64,000 nt of DNA from Psychromonas marina (GCF_030161115.1 NZ_BSPQ01000001.1:744001-808000), one strand, 5' to 3'. Shown: positions 1-9,212, counted from the stretch's first letter. Translations and numbers: made by a program. The notes: generated by a model not told the origin, from the letters alone.

Positions 1-1000
1 CACCTTCACAATAACCTAAATATTTAAATGCCGTTTGCTGATGCATACAGGTTGCATAATAAACGACTGTTGGAATGCCTTGTTCTTTATATTCAGCCAT
101 TGCCGCATCGCGGTTTTCATCAACAAGTGTATATTGGGCCCAAGAGCTGACATACCCTTCAGGTACTTGAGGTGTTTTAAAATGAGTAGATAGTTCTTTT
201 TCATAGTTCGTAGCAGCTTTGTTACGACTAATAAGCTCTTGAGGAAACTCTGCCAATTTTTCTAATAAAATAGCAGCCTGAATAGTATCTAACCGACTAT
301 TCATACCTATACGAATATTGTCATACTTATCATTGCCTTTACCGTGTACTCGAAAAGAACGCAGTAGTTCAGCATACCCATCATTATTAGTGAATACAGC
401 ACCACCATCACCATAACAACCGAGTGGTTTCGCCGGGAAGAAACTAGTAGTTGCAATATCACCAAAACTTCCTGTTTTTTTAGCATTAATAGAACCACCA
501 AATCCTTGTGCGGCATCCTCTATAATTTTTAAATCATATTTTTTAGCAATACGCTCTAATTCGGGGTAATTAGCCGGCAATCCGAAAAGGTCAACGGCAA
601 TAATAGCCTTAGGCTTGAGTTTGCCTTCAGCAATTACATTTTTGATTCTTTTCTCTAAGTCAACTGGGCAAATATTAAATGTCTGTTCGTCTGAGTCGAC
701 AAAAACAGGCGTCGCTTTTGCAAAAGCAACCGCTTCTGCAGTAGCAAAAAAAGTAAAAGTTGGGCAAAAAACAGCATCCCCCTCTTTAATATCTAAGGCC
801 ATCATACAAAGCGTTAGCGCATCTGTGCCATTGGCACAGGTAACGGCATGCTTTACGCCGACGTACTCAGCAAGTTTATCTTCTAGCTCAGATACTTCTG
901 GACCCATGATATATTTACCATGGTCTAGTACGGTTTGGATGCGCTTGTCTATTTTTTCTTTTAAATGCTGATATTGAGCGGCTAAATCTATAAATTGCAT
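1..1000 (-). CDS. wbpE: UDP-sugar 3-aminotransferase, DegT/DnrJ/EryC1/StrS family (partial)
   Basis: PLP-dependent sugar aminotransferase. In the Wbp pathway this step converts the 3-keto UDP-sugar made by WbpB into the 3-amino sugar. The frame begins with ATG (MQFIDLAAQY) and stays open to the window edge, so the C-terminus is missing. Visible signatures are the cofactor-binding EDAAQGFGG, the Schiff-base lysine in FFPAKPLG followed by CYGDGG, and the later CMHQQTAF stretch typical of the family. It is the fourth gene of a minus-strand run after wbpA, wbpB and wbpD homologues, starting 10 bases after the acyltransferase stop. The family is certain; the specific substrate is inferred from the neighbours. 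Confidence 0.9.
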   Translation of the reverse strand, partial: MQFIDLAAQYQHLKEKIDKRIQTVLDHGKYIMGPEVSELEDKLAEYVGVKHAVTCANGTDALTLCMMALDIKEGDAVFCPTFTFFATAEAVAFAKATPVFVDSDEQTFNICPVDLEKRIKNVIAEGKLKPKAIIAVDLFGLPANYPELERIAKKYDLKIIEDAAQGFGGSINAKKTGSFGDIATTSFFPAKPLGCYGDGGAVFTNNDGYAELLRSFRVHGKGNDKYDNIRIGMNSRLDTIQAAILLEKLAEFPQELISRNKAATNYEKELSTHFKTPQVPEGYVSSWAQYTLVDENRDAAMAEYKEQGIPTVVYYATCMHQQTAFKYLGYCEG

Positions 1001-1010
1001 AATTAAATAT

Positions 1011-1598
1011 TCACTGTTTAGTTACTAGACGAGTAAGGTTTTCACCTTCGAGAATATACGTTTCATTCGTGTAAGGGCATACTGTTGAAGCATTACCCGA
1101 TAGAGGTAAATCTAAAGCTTCGCCATAAGCACTCATCCAACCAATTTGCTTAGCAGGAACGCCAACCATTAAGGCAAAAGCTTTCACATCTTTATTAACG
1201 ACGGTGCCTGCGCCTATAAATGCATATTCTTCGATAGTGATACCGCAAACGACTGTGCAATTAGCGCCTAAGGTAGTGCCCTTTTTAACAAGCGTGTCAC
1301 GGTATTCATCTTTACGCTCGATTAGAGAGCGGGGATTATAGACATTAGTAAACACCATGCTTGGACCACAAAATACACCTTCTTCAAGGTGTACATTATC
1401 GTAAACAGAAACATTGTTCTGAATTTTACACTTATCACCAATGGTGACTTTATTGCCGACAAATACATTTTGTCCTAATGAAACTTTCTTTCCAATAACA
1501 GCCCCACCACATACATGCGCCCAGTGCCATACTCTTGATTCATCACCAATAACTGCACCATCATCAACAATCGCTGTTTCATGCTTCATAAAATTCAT
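1011..1598 (-). CDS. wbpD: UDP-2-acetamido-3-amino-glucuronate N-acetyltransferase (WbpD-like)
   Basis: Acyl-CoA-dependent N-acetyltransferase expected to acetylate the 3-amino group introduced by the aminotransferase next door, giving a 2,3-diacetamido-2,3-dideoxy uronic acid nucleotide sugar. The 195-residue protein is a left-handed beta-helix built of hexapeptide repeats (for example [20 protein letters not shown]), with the WbpD-type block [16 protein letters not shown] and the ending [18 protein letters not shown] at 1598 has a GGAA element 8 bases upstream; a second ATG at 1589 is less well placed. Its position between wbpB-like and wbpE-like genes supports the assignment. Confidence 0.9.
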   Translation of the reverse strand: MNFMKHETAIVDDGAVIGDESRVWHWAHVCGGAVIGKKVSLGQNVFVGNKVTIGDKCKIQNNVSVYDNVHLEEGVFCGPSMVFTNVYNPRSLIERKDEYRDTLVKKGTTLGANCTVVCGITIEEYAFIGAGTVVNKDVKAFALMVGVPAKQIGWMSAYGEALDLPLSGNASTVCPYTNETYILEGENLTRLVTKQ

Positions 1599-1621
1599 AA
1601 CTGTTTCCGCTTAAGCTAGGA

Positions 1622-2566
1622 TTACAATAATTTTGACATTAACGGGTGGTAATGTTCAGGGTTAGCAACAATTTTTTGGTCTCGAATTTTTTCAACCGTC
1701 TCAATTGCAGTTCTATTCTCTTCTAGGCCATAACCATTACCAGCAAGTACATTTTCATAACTTTGAGTATGTAGGTCAGTGAAGCCACCAGAAAACTCTA
1801 GCTCTTCGTCACCAATCATTATGCTACGGTATGTTTTCTTTTCACCTTGCACTGCATTATCTGGCAAGTTATTGGCATCTATTGATAAGAACCATTTCAC
1901 ACGTGCACGCTCATACTCGAGGTAACCTGAAACAGTTTGCTCATCTTTATAATGAACTTCGTTTTCTTTGATATCACCAAAAATGAAATGTAACATATCG
2001 AAAAAATGTACACCGACATTAGTTGCCACACCACCTGATTTTTCATCGACGCCCTTCCACGACTTCAGGTACCATTTACCACGTGATGTCATATAAGTTA
2101 GCTCTACATCAAATACTTCATCTTTAGGTGCATTTTGGACTTTATCACGCAAAGCAATAATTGAAGGATGCAGACGAAGCTGTAATATACTGTTTACCTT
2201 CGCACCATATTTTTCTTCGTATAATTTAAGTGTGTCAATTTCAGGTGAGCTCAACACCAATGGTTTTTCACAAATAACATCAATGCCATTTTTAAGCGCA
2301 AACTTCATTTGTGGTGCATGTAGGTAATTTGGAGAGCAAATAGATATATAGTCTAATTTATTGCCTTTTAATGCGCCATCTTCAACATATGCAGCAAACT
2401 CTTCAAATTCTGTAAAAAATTCAGCGTCAGGGAAATGGCTGTCCATAATACCAACCGAATCATTTATATCCATTGCGACAATAAGCTCATTACCCGTATA
2501 TTTAATCGCGTTCAAATGACGAGGTGCGATATAACCACCTGTTCCAATTAATGCAAATTTTTTCAT
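1622..2566 (-). CDS. wbpB: UDP-N-acetyl-glucosaminuronate 3-dehydrogenase (WbpB-like, Gfo/Idh/MocA family)
   Basis: NAD-dependent oxidoreductase that oxidises C3 of UDP-GlcNAcA so that the aminotransferase can act. At 314 residues it has the usual WbpB length. The N-terminal Rossmann motif GTGGYIA lies near residues 8-14, and the Gfo/Idh/MocA signature CEKPLVLS has its catalytic Lys at 101. The GGVATNVGVHFFDML block with the substrate-binding His follows in the second domain. It sits 12 bases downstream of the WbpA-like gene and reads in the same direction, so co-transcription and translational coupling are likely. Confidence 0.92.
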   Translation of the reverse strand: MKKFALIGTGGYIAPRHLNAIKYTGNELIVAMDINDSVGIMDSHFPDAEFFTEFEEFAAYVEDGALKGNKLDYISICSPNYLHAPQMKFALKNGIDVICEKPLVLSSPEIDTLKLYEEKYGAKVNSILQLRLHPSIIALRDKVQNAPKDEVFDVELTYMTSRGKWYLKSWKGVDEKSGGVATNVGVHFFDMLHFIFGDIKENEVHYKDEQTVSGYLEYERARVKWFLSIDANNLPDNAVQGEKKTYRSIMIGDEELEFSGGFTDLHTQSYENVLAGNGYGLEENRTAIETVEKIRDQKIVANPEHYHPLMSKLL

Positions 2567-2578
2567 TTTAATAATCCT

Positions 2579-3853
2579 TTACAGTCTAATATCTGATTCA
2601 TTAGGTGCTAATACATGTTTTACATCGTATAAAATGTGTTCTTTTTTGCCAAGCAAGCGAAGCTTCGACTCACCCATTTTTTTAAATTCACTATGATCCA
2701 CAGCTAATACAATGGCATCATATTTGCCTTCTTCTAAAGTATCAATTAAGTCAATGCCATATTCATGCTTAACTGCTTCACTTGAAGCCCAATCATCATG
2801 AATATCAACCGTCATATTAAAATCTTTAAGCTCTTTCACTATATCTATAATTTTAGTATTGCGCACATCAGGGCAATCGCCTTTAAAGGTAAAGCCTAGG
2901 ATTAATACTTTCGCTTCATCAATGTGAATTTTTTGGCTTGCCAGTTTTTTAACTAGTTGAGTTGCAACATACTCGCCCATTCCGTCATTAATACGACGAC
3001 CAGCTAGAATTACCTCTGGACGATATCCGACTTCTTGAGCCTTGTGAGTTAAGTAATAAGGGTCGACACTGATACAATGCCCACCAACCAAACCAGGCTT
3101 AAACGGTAAAAAATTCCATTTGGTACCCGCTGCTTTTAATACTTCTTCTGTATCAATATCAAGTTTATTAAAAATCTTCGCAAATTCATTAATGATAGCA
3201 ATATTTAAATCTCGCTGAGTATTTTCAATGACCTTTGCAGCTTCAGCCACTTTAATTGAAGAAGCTTTATGGGTGCCCGCGGTGATAATTGATGAGTACA
3301 AGTCATTAACAAAATCCGCTATCTCGGGCGTTGAGCCTGAGGTGATTTTCATGATAGTAGGTAAGCGATTCACTTTATCGCCAGGATTAATTCGTTCAGG
3401 GCTATAACCTGCAAAAAAATCTTGGTTAAATTTTAACCCCGATATTTTTTCAATAATTGGTAAACAAACTTCTTCAGTTGCACCTGGGTAAACTGTTGAC
3501 TCAAAAATAACGACATCATTTTTTTTAATGATCGTCCCTATAGTTGCAGATGCTTTTTCTAGAGGCGTTAAGTCGGGAGTATTATCATCTGTAATTGGTG
3601 TAGGCACTGTGACGATATAGATATTGCAATCAGCAATTTCTGATAATTGGCTGGAATAAGTTAAATTAGTTGCTTCCGCTAATTCTTCGGGAGAGCACTC
3701 AAGAGTGAAATCAGTACCAGATGAAAGCTCTTCAATACGTGACTTATTAATATCGAAACCAATTGTTTGATATTTTTTACCAAATTCAACAGCTAGGGGT
3801 AGACCTACATACCCTTGACCTATAATTGCAATCTTGCTACTCATTAAATTCAT
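2579..3853 (-). CDS. wbpA: UDP-N-acetyl-D-glucosamine 6-dehydrogenase (WbpA/TviB family)
   Basis: NAD-dependent nucleotide-sugar dehydrogenase that oxidises UDP-GlcNAc at C6 to UDP-GlcNAcA, the first step of the pathway. It carries the N-terminal Rossmann motif [14 protein letters not shown], the [13 protein letters not shown] block, the central [15 protein letters not shown] segment, and the active-site cysteine in [12 protein letters not shown] place the start at ATG 3853, because a GAAAGG element lies 8 bases upstream. A TTG at 3859 and an ATG at 3844 are in frame but less well spaced. It is the first gene of the minus-strand polysaccharide operon and is divergent from rfaH. Length matches P. 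aeruginosa WbpA within about a dozen residues (from memory). Confidence 0.93.
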   Translation of the reverse strand: MNLMSSKIAIIGQGYVGLPLAVEFGKKYQTIGFDINKSRIEELSSGTDFTLECSPEELAEATNLTYSSQLSEIADCNIYIVTVPTPITDDNTPDLTPLEKASATIGTIIKKNDVVIFESTVYPGATEEVCLPIIEKISGLKFNQDFFAGYSPERINPGDKVNRLPTIMKITSGSTPEIADFVNDLYSSIITAGTHKASSIKVAEAAKVIENTQRDLNIAIINEFAKIFNKLDIDTEEVLKAAGTKWNFLPFKPGLVGGHCISVDPYYLTHKAQEVGYRPEVILAGRRINDGMGEYVATQLVKKLASQKIHIDEAKVLILGFTFKGDCPDVRNTKIIDIVKELKDFNMTVDIHDDWASSEAVKHEYGIDLIDTLEEGKYDAIVLAVDHSEFKKMGESKLRLLGKKEHILYDVKHVLAPNESDIRL

Positions 3854-4152
3854 ATTCAAAACCTTTCAAACTACCATAAATTATCGAAAAAACTTATCTA
3901 AAGGAGTAGCTATATTACGATAGTCCAGAGGAAGTTACTTAATAATATTAAAACGCGTAATGTAACGTATAATTCATCAATTTACTATCATCACTGTCAA
4001 TATTTACTTACTCTTTCTTAGACTCGCCTTTGCTTTACAATTACTTAAAAAAGAAACTGTCCATAATTAAAATTTACGCGAAAACGCCTAGAGAGTTATT
4101 GATGTATACCGTAAAATGTAATACTTGATGAAGATAACAGTGAAGTGAGTTT
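3854..4152. other. Divergent intergenic region between wbpA and rfaH
   Basis: About 300 A+T-rich bases without a convincing reading frame. It must hold the promoters of the polysaccharide operon (minus) and of rfaH-glpG (plus). Apart from the degenerate ops-like element near the wbpA start I see no clear operator or terminator, and I could not pick -35/-10 pairs with confidence. Confidence 0.6.
3867..3878 (-). promoter_or_regulatory. Degenerate ops (RfaH recruitment) element, candidate
   Basis: On the minus strand this reads TATGGTAGTTTG. Compared with the ops consensus GGCGGTAGNNTG it keeps the GGTAG core and the TG at the end, 7 of 10 fixed positions, but lacks the leading GGC. It lies 14 bases before the wbpA start and partly abuts the ribosome-binding site. 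The rfaH gene is divergent and adjacent, which makes the match more credible, but the site is short and could occur by chance. Confidence 0.35.
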
Positions 4153-4656
4153 ATGAACAAACAATGGTTTATTGTGTATTGTAAAAGTCGTGAGGAAAAT
4201 CGTGCTTCTCTGCATTTACAAAATCAAGAGATAACTTCTTTTTTTCCTAAGATCAAAAAAGAGAAAGTGATGCGCGGGAAGAAAACGATTGTTGAAGATC
4301 CTTTGTTTCCAAGTTACCTATTTATCAATATAGATCAGATGGATGGTAATTTTAGTCGGATTCGCTCAACACGTGGAATTAATGATTTTATTCGTTTTGG
4401 CGGACAGATAGCGACAGTGCCAGATAAGCTTATCGAACAACTTAAATCACTATGCCATGTATTGAATGATCTTGATGTCGATACCCAATCTCTTTTTAAA
4501 AATGGTGATGAGATTGAAATTACCAAGGGTGCATTTAAAGGTGCAACCGCTATCTTTGCATGTGAAGATGGATTAGAGCGTTCAATGTTACTGTTAAAAG
4601 TACTCAACCAAGAGAAAAGTATCTCTTTTCCTAATAAAGATATTAAACGAGCTTAG
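4153..4656 (+). CDS. rfaH: Transcription elongation/antitermination factor RfaH
   Basis: NusG paralogue that is recruited to RNA polymerase at ops sites and suppresses termination in long polysaccharide, LPS and conjugation operons. The 167 residues begin with the NGN domain (QWFIVYCKSREENRA), followed by the conserved EDPLFPSYLFINI and the FIRFGG segment. The short C-terminal KOW-like domain (about residues 110-167, with GDEIEITKGAFKGATAIF and RSMLLLKVLN) is the region that refolds in RfaH. Placement beside a sugar-nucleotide operon fits its role. It is followed by glpG 8 bases later, probably in one transcript. Confidence 0.95.
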   Translation: MNKQWFIVYCKSREENRASLHLQNQEITSFFPKIKKEKVMRGKKTIVEDPLFPSYLFINIDQMDGNFSRIRSTRGINDFIRFGGQIATVPDKLIEQLKSLCHVLNDLDVDTQSLFKNGDEIEITKGAFKGATAIFACEDGLERSMLLLKVLNQEKSISFPNKDIKRA

Positions 4657-4664
4657 GAGGCACC

Positions 4665-5504
4665 ATGATACTTCATCAGTTTAATAGTTTGCGCGCTGCA
4701 CAGGCTTTCTCTGACTACTTAACACAATTAAAAATAAGTAACCGTATTGAACATGATAGTTTTTCATATCAGTTAATGCTTAATGACTTAGCTCAGCAGG
4801 AAAAAGCACAGGCAGAATTACTGCTTTTCCTAGAAAATCCTAATCAAGAAAAATACTTCTCTGCGAGTTGGTCATCAGGTAATACCGATACTCCACGCTC
4901 TGAATTAGCCTATGAAAAATCTCACTTGGTTGGCAACTTTATTCAGCACGCGGGTTGGTTGACCCATGCAGTGTTTGGCTTTTGTGTGCTGATTTATGCA
5001 CTAAGTAGCTTAGGTTTATTTCAACCAATGCAATCTGCTCTGGCTTTTTTTACCCACCAGCCCTTTGATTTCACTCAAAGCTGGCGATTCATCACCCCAG
5101 CCTTCTTGCATTTCAGCGCATTGCATATCGTATTTAATCTGCTGTGGTGGTGGCAACTTGCAGGCATTGTTGAAAAACAACAGGGTAAACAACGTTTATT
5201 AGTCATTTTCCTATTTACAGCAATAGCTTCTAACTTAGCGCAATACTTTTTAGTCAGTCCTTACTTTGGTGGTTTGAGCGGTGTTGTCTATGGTTTAGTT
5301 GGCTATTGCTGGCTATTTGGAAAATTAAATAAAAGTAGTACGGTTAATTTACCTAATGCCTACTTTGGTTTTTTATTGGGTTGGTTAGTATTAGGCTTTA
5401 TCGATGTTTTACCGATGAATGTTGCCAATTATGCACACTTGGTAGGATTATTAGCGGGTATGTTAGTTGCCGTTATCGTGACAAAATTAAAAATAACTCG
5501 TTGA
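4665..5504 (+). CDS. glpG: Rhomboid intramembrane serine protease GlpG
   Basis: Inner-membrane protease that cleaves within transmembrane helices. At 279 residues it is nearly the length of E. coli GlpG. An N-terminal cytoplasmic domain (about 1-75) precedes a six-helix rhomboid core. The catalytic Ser205 lies in FGGLSGVVYG and the His258 partner in NYAHLVGLLAG. His149, His154 and Asn158 in FLHFSALHIVFN complete the oxyanion region, followed by the characteristic LLWWWQLAG. A strong AGGAGG ribosome-binding site precedes the ATG. It is likely co-transcribed with rfaH; no glpE is present beside it. Confidence 0.96.
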   Translation: MILHQFNSLRAAQAFSDYLTQLKISNRIEHDSFSYQLMLNDLAQQEKAQAELLLFLENPNQEKYFSASWSSGNTDTPRSELAYEKSHLVGNFIQHAGWLTHAVFGFCVLIYALSSLGLFQPMQSALAFFTHQPFDFTQSWRFITPAFLHFSALHIVFNLLWWWQLAGIVEKQQGKQRLLVIFLFTAIASNLAQYFLVSPYFGGLSGVVYGLVGYCWLFGKLNKSSTVNLPNAYFGFLLGWLVLGFIDVLPMNVANYAHLVGLLAGMLVAVIVTKLKITR

Positions 5505-5515
5505 TATTAATGCCA

Positions 5516-5538
5516 CGACCTAGGTCTTGCCTAGGTCG
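5516..5538. terminator. Hairpin between convergent glpG and FliL-like gene
   Basis: Nine-base perfect stem CGACCTAGG/CCTAGGTCG with a five-base loop, lying between converging genes 11 bases after the glpG stop. It has no clear U-tract on either strand, so it is a probable rather than certain transcription end. Confidence 0.5.
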
Positions 5539-5568
5539 ATATTAGAAACGGCATATAGGGCTAAACAC

Positions 5569-5991
5569 TTACTGATATAGATATTTAGTAAACAGCAGAT
5601 CTTCTAATGGTTTTTTACCCGTTTCTACGTAGAGTAGTTCATTTACTTCATCTAAACAGCGCTGACGAATCCCATCACGCTCTGTAACTGACTTGACAAT
5701 TGCTTCTGTTTGTTGACCAAGAATGCTAATTATTTTGTCTCTGATAAGAGGTTCATGCTCATTAATGACTGCATAGTTACTTTTTGACTTTACCATTAAC
5801 TCTACCGTTATTCTGACAAAGCCGATCCGCTTCCCAGGTTTTATATAGTTGGTGATAATGTCGGGTTCTAATTGAAAATACTGATAATCATTCTTTATTT
5901 TCTCCGTTCCCTGCCCCGATTCCTCTTCAGCCAGTAAAGGTGATGAAGCAAACGATAAATAAAGCACGCATAAAAGCGCTCTTTTCCACAT
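5569..5991 (-). CDS. FliL-like periplasmic/secreted protein
   Basis: A 140-residue protein with an N-terminal signal peptide (MWKRALLCVLYLSFASSPLLA). A mature domain follows that resembles the periplasmic part of FliL: a YFQLEPDIITNYI start, a VRITVELMVKS strand and an EPLIRDKIISILGQQT helix. Authentic FliL is anchored by an uncleaved helix and lies in a flagellar operon. This copy has a cleavable-looking signal and sits alone next to ubiC, an arrangement I recall from other marine gammaproteobacteria. Function unknown; the family call rests on motif resemblance. Confidence 0.65.
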   Translation of the reverse strand: MWKRALLCVLYLSFASSPLLAEEESGQGTEKIKNDYQYFQLEPDIITNYIKPGKRIGFVRITVELMVKSKSNYAVINEHEPLIRDKIISILGQQTEAIVKSVTERDGIRQRCLDEVNELLYVETGKKPLEDLLFTKYLYQ

Positions 5992-6075
5992 AGTCTTTTC
6001 CTTTAACTAAATTTTTTAAAATTTGAATGATATAATCAGTTATTAATTACCTTTTCCTGTTTTCCAAGGGCACTT

Positions 6076-6633
6076 ATGCACAACAACATCCTTCCTTTAG
6101 GTGCTTTAACAAGCTGGATTTCAGAAACTGAATCATTGCACTGCACGGAAAAAATCACCTCTTGGTTATGTGATCATAACTCACTTACTCAAAAGCTGGA
6201 ATTACAATTCAACCACTTTTTTGTTGAAGTAAAACAACAAGTTTATATTAAACCAAATTGTACTCTTTCACCTATGTTTAAAAATGAAGATAAAATCTTA
6301 GTCAGAGAGGTGTTTTTGCATTGTGAAAATAAACCCGTTGTTTTTGCACAGACTGAAATTCCCTTTTCAACCCTGACAGAGCAACAAGCCGAACTCGCAG
6401 AAATCGGTAAGCAATCGCTGGGTAAAATTTTGTTTCAAGACCCCACCATGTTGCGTGGACAGATTGAAGTTACCGAATTTAAACAAGGTTCTCTATTCCA
6501 CCAGCTTGCTACGGATTTCCAACAACCCGCTAATCACTCTTTATGGGCAAGGCGTTCTCTTTTTTACCTTAATAATAAACCACTATTAGTCAGTGAACTG
6601 TTTTTACCCGCCTCTGGAATTTATGACCAATGA
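6076..6633 (+). CDS. ubiC: Chorismate lyase UbiC
   Basis: Cytoplasmic enzyme that removes pyruvate from chorismate to give 4-hydroxybenzoate, the first committed step of ubiquinone synthesis. At 185 residues the length is slightly above the E. coli enzyme. The family's ending [20 protein letters not shown], which holds the catalytic glutamate, is clear, and [21 protein letters not shown] forms the central strands. Its stop overlaps the ubiA start in an ATGA, so the two are translationally coupled. Confidence 0.94.
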   Translation: MHNNILPLGALTSWISETESLHCTEKITSWLCDHNSLTQKLELQFNHFFVEVKQQVYIKPNCTLSPMFKNEDKILVREVFLHCENKPVVFAQTEIPFSTLTEQQAELAEIGKQSLGKILFQDPTMLRGQIEVTEFKQGSLFHQLATDFQQPANHSLWARRSLFYLNNKPLLVSELFLPASGIYDQ

Positions 6634-7499
6634 GCCAACCTTTGATGAATAAACAGAAATTACAAGCCTATGCGCAACTGATGCGCATTGATAAACCAAT
6701 TGGTTCGTTATTATTATTATGGCCAACACTCTGGGCACTTTGGATCGCTGCGCAAGGGTTTCCACAAATAAGTGTGTTAATGGTTTTTATCGCAGGTGTC
6801 TTTATCATGCGCAGCGCAGGCTGTGTCATAAATGACTTTGCTGATAGAAAAGTCGATGGTTTTGTCGAGCGTACCAAAAATCGTCCATTACCTTCTGGGC
6901 GCGTAACCAGTCGCGAAGCGATTATTCTATTTGTCGCCCTCTCTCTTTGTGCTTTTTTATTAGTGCTCAGCCAAAATCTACTAACAATACAACTCTCTTT
7001 TGTGGGCCTGCTATTAGCTTTTTCATACCCATTTATGAAACGCTTTACTAACTTACCACAACTCGTATTGGGGGTTGCATTTAGCTGGGCAATCCCGATG
7101 GCTTATGCTGCACAAAGTAACCAATTAAATCATGTTGTTTGGTTATTGTTTAGCGTCAATGTTCTATGGACGATTGCCTATGACACTATGTATGCGATGG
7201 TTGACCGAGATGATGATTTGAAAATTGGTATTAAATCTACCGCTATTTTATTTGGGAATTATGACAAATTAATCGTGGGTTTATTGCAGTTCACTAGTTT
7301 GTTATTACTACTTTGGTTAGGTTTTTCAGAACAATTAGGTGCGGTATATTACCTTGCACTACTGATCGTATTAATCCTGTTTATCAGGCAGCAGATAGCG
7401 ATAAAATCGCGTGATAAAAAAGCCTGCTTTAAGGCTTTTTTAGATAATAACTGGGTAGGAATGGTTATCTTTGTAGCACTGTTTTTAAGTTATTTGTAA
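6630..7499 (+). CDS. ubiA: 4-hydroxybenzoate octaprenyltransferase UbiA
   Basis: Integral membrane prenyltransferase that attaches the polyprenyl chain to 4-hydroxybenzoate, directly using the UbiC product. The 289 residues form about eight or nine membrane helices. The two Mg-pyrophosphate aspartate motifs are intact: [10 protein letters not shown] in the second loop and [13 protein letters not shown] in the sixth. Start ATG overlaps the ubiC stop by 4 bases; a second Met five codons on is possible. Second gene of a two-gene ubiCA operon that ends in a long inverted repeat. Confidence 0.96.
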   Translation: MSQPLMNKQKLQAYAQLMRIDKPIGSLLLLWPTLWALWIAAQGFPQISVLMVFIAGVFIMRSAGCVINDFADRKVDGFVERTKNRPLPSGRVTSREAIILFVALSLCAFLLVLSQNLLTIQLSFVGLLLAFSYPFMKRFTNLPQLVLGVAFSWAIPMAYAAQSNQLNHVVWLLFSVNVLWTIAYDTMYAMVDRDDDLKIGIKSTAILFGNYDKLIVGLLQFTSLLLLLWLGFSEQLGAVYYLALLIVLILFIRQQIAIKSRDKKACFKAFLDNNWVGMVIFVALFLSYL

Positions 7500-7539
7500 A
7501 AATAAATCATAGCTAAAACCTAGATTACTGTTCGATATA

Positions 7540-7576
7540 AATTCGGGCTCTATTATTTAATAATAGAACCCGAATT
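7540..7576. terminator. Bidirectional terminator between ubiA and the oxidoreductase gene
   Basis: Near-perfect inverted repeat with 18-base arms (left arm AATTCGGGCTCTATTATT, right arm complementary except one C/A position that becomes a G-U pair on the minus strand). It lies between convergent genes; the A/T-rich inner and outer parts of the stem can supply U-rich ends both ways. Confidence 0.75.
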
Positions 7577-7629
7577 ATATAGTTCAGGTATTTATGCGGA
7601 TTAGTATCATTGCTTTACCGATAACATAA

Positions 7630-9081
7630 TTAGCAACCAGGACCACACTCCATACATTCACTTATCATTGCACTACCCAATCTCAGCTTGGCATTTAGAT
7701 CACGTAAAGCGGTACGTACCCCCTCTTCAATCACGGGATGATAAAATGGCATATCTAACATTTGTGAGATAGTCATTCTATTCTGATGTGCCCATGCTAA
7801 TAGGTGTGCTAAATGTTCCGCTTGCGGGCCAATCATCTCAGCACCTAATAAACGTCCTGTACCTTGTTCTGCGTAAATATGTAAAAGGCCTTTATTTTTA
7901 AGCATCACACGACTTCGACCTTGGTCTTCAAATGAAACCGCCCCCGTTTCAAAACAACCACAACTACCTAACTTTTCCATTACCTGTTTACGGCTCAAAC
8001 CAACCATTGCGATTTGTGGATCAGTAAATACAGCAGCAATTGAGCTACGACGTAGACCAACACGAATATTAGGATAGACACCAGCATTACTACCTGCGAT
8101 TTTTCCTTGGTCTGCCGCTTCATGCAATAATGGTATTTGATTACTTGCATCACCGGCAATAAAGATTGTTGGTACTGAAGTTTGCATCGTAAACGGGTCT
8201 GCAATCGGCACACCACGAGAATCGTTTTCAATCGTAATATTATCCAGACCAAGATTATCAATATTCGGTCTTCTACCCGTCGCAGCTAACACATACTCCA
8301 CGATTTTTACCTGTTCAATACCCTGTTTATCAATATAGGTGATCTGAACGTTACCCTCTTTTTGGATCATCTCTTTAACCGTGGAGTCTGCATCGAGATA
8401 AAACTCTTCTGAGAATATTTTCTGTGCATAAGCCATGACTTCAGGATCAGTAAAGGGACCAACTTGCCCGCCCATACCAAACATTAACACTTCCACACCT
8501 AAACGATGCAGTGATTGGCCCAATTCTAAACCAATCACACCAGGGCCAAATACTGCAATCGACTTTGGTAAATCAGTCCAATTAAAAACATCATCATTAA
8601 TAATTAGATTGTCACCAAGATCATTCCACACAGCAGGATAAGCAGGACGAGAGCCCGTCGCAATGACAATACGTTTTGCGGTCAACAAAGTATGATCATC
8701 TATTTGTAACTCTGTTTCACTAATGAAAGTCGCTTTACCGATAAGTTTATCCTGATCAGGAATACCATCTACTGCATCAACAACAAAACCAACAAAACGA
8801 TCACGTTCATCACGGATACGTTGCATCACTTTTTGACCATCAATACGGACATCACCGTCAACAAATACACCAAATGGTGCGGTATGCTGCGCATTATGGG
8901 CACTTTCAGCCGCTGCAATTAATAACTTGCTTGGCATACAACCGACGCGTGCACAGGTTGTTCCAAATTTTCCACCTTCAATCAACACCACTGAATCAGT
9001 ATGCTCTTTAGCTGCTCGATATGATGCCAAACCAGCGGTTCCACCACCAATAACGGCTACATCTACATTTAATTTTTTCAT
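7630..9081 (-). CDS. FAD-dependent pyridine nucleotide-disulfide oxidoreductase (dihydrolipoamide dehydrogenase-like)
   Basis: Flavoprotein of the class I disulfide reductase family (483 residues). It has the N-terminal FAD motif VIGGGTAGLASYRAA, the redox-active disulfide CARVGCMPSK and the NAD(P)-binding FGPGVIGLELGQ. The second FAD motif (TIFIAGDA) and a C-terminal dimer-domain histidine in FYHPVIEEG are also present. It is not next to pyruvate or 2-oxoglutarate dehydrogenase genes, so a role as E3 is doubtful. The C-terminus ends in CMECGPGC, an extra cysteine cluster. GGAGAG lies 6 bases before the start. The next gene upstream on the same strand is rep; the peroxiredoxin hybrid lies beyond the start in the same direction. 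Substrate unknown. Confidence 0.85.
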   Translation of the reverse strand: MKKLNVDVAVIGGGTAGLASYRAAKEHTDSVVLIEGGKFGTTCARVGCMPSKLLIAAAESAHNAQHTAPFGVFVDGDVRIDGQKVMQRIRDERDRFVGFVVDAVDGIPDQDKLIGKATFISETELQIDDHTLLTAKRIVIATGSRPAYPAVWNDLGDNLIINDDVFNWTDLPKSIAVFGPGVIGLELGQSLHRLGVEVLMFGMGGQVGPFTDPEVMAYAQKIFSEEFYLDADSTVKEMIQKEGNVQITYIDKQGIEQVKIVEYVLAATGRRPNIDNLGLDNITIENDSRGVPIADPFTMQTSVPTIFIAGDASNQIPLLHEAADQGKIAGSNAGVYPNIRVGLRRSSIAAVFTDPQIAMVGLSRKQVMEKLGSCGCFETGAVSFEDQGRSRVMLKNKGLLHIYAEQGTGRLLGAEMIGPQAEHLAHLLAWAHQNRMTISQMLDMPFYHPVIEEGVRTALRDLNAKLRLGSAMISECMECGPGC

Positions 9082-9163
9082 GATAACTCTCCAATTAAGG
9101 TCAATTTTGATGCATATTTGTTCAAAAAGTTAACTAAATAGGCATCAATACTGATTTTCAGGT

Positions 9164-9192
9164 AAAAAAAAGCACAGCTTAAAACTGTGCTT
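9164..9192 (-). terminator. Intrinsic terminator of the peroxiredoxin gene
   Basis: Stem AAGCACAG/CTGTGCTT with a seven-base loop, followed on the minus strand by a run of U residues. It begins about 20 bases after the peroxiredoxin stop. Confidence 0.85.
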
Positions 9193-9212
9193 CTATAAAA
9201 CCAAATTAAGGT

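Noticed and set aside
615-971. Plus-strand 118-residue frame opposite the aminotransferase
   Set aside because: It is the antisense shadow of the wbpE-like gene, lacks a ribosome-binding site, and has serine-rich low-information content.
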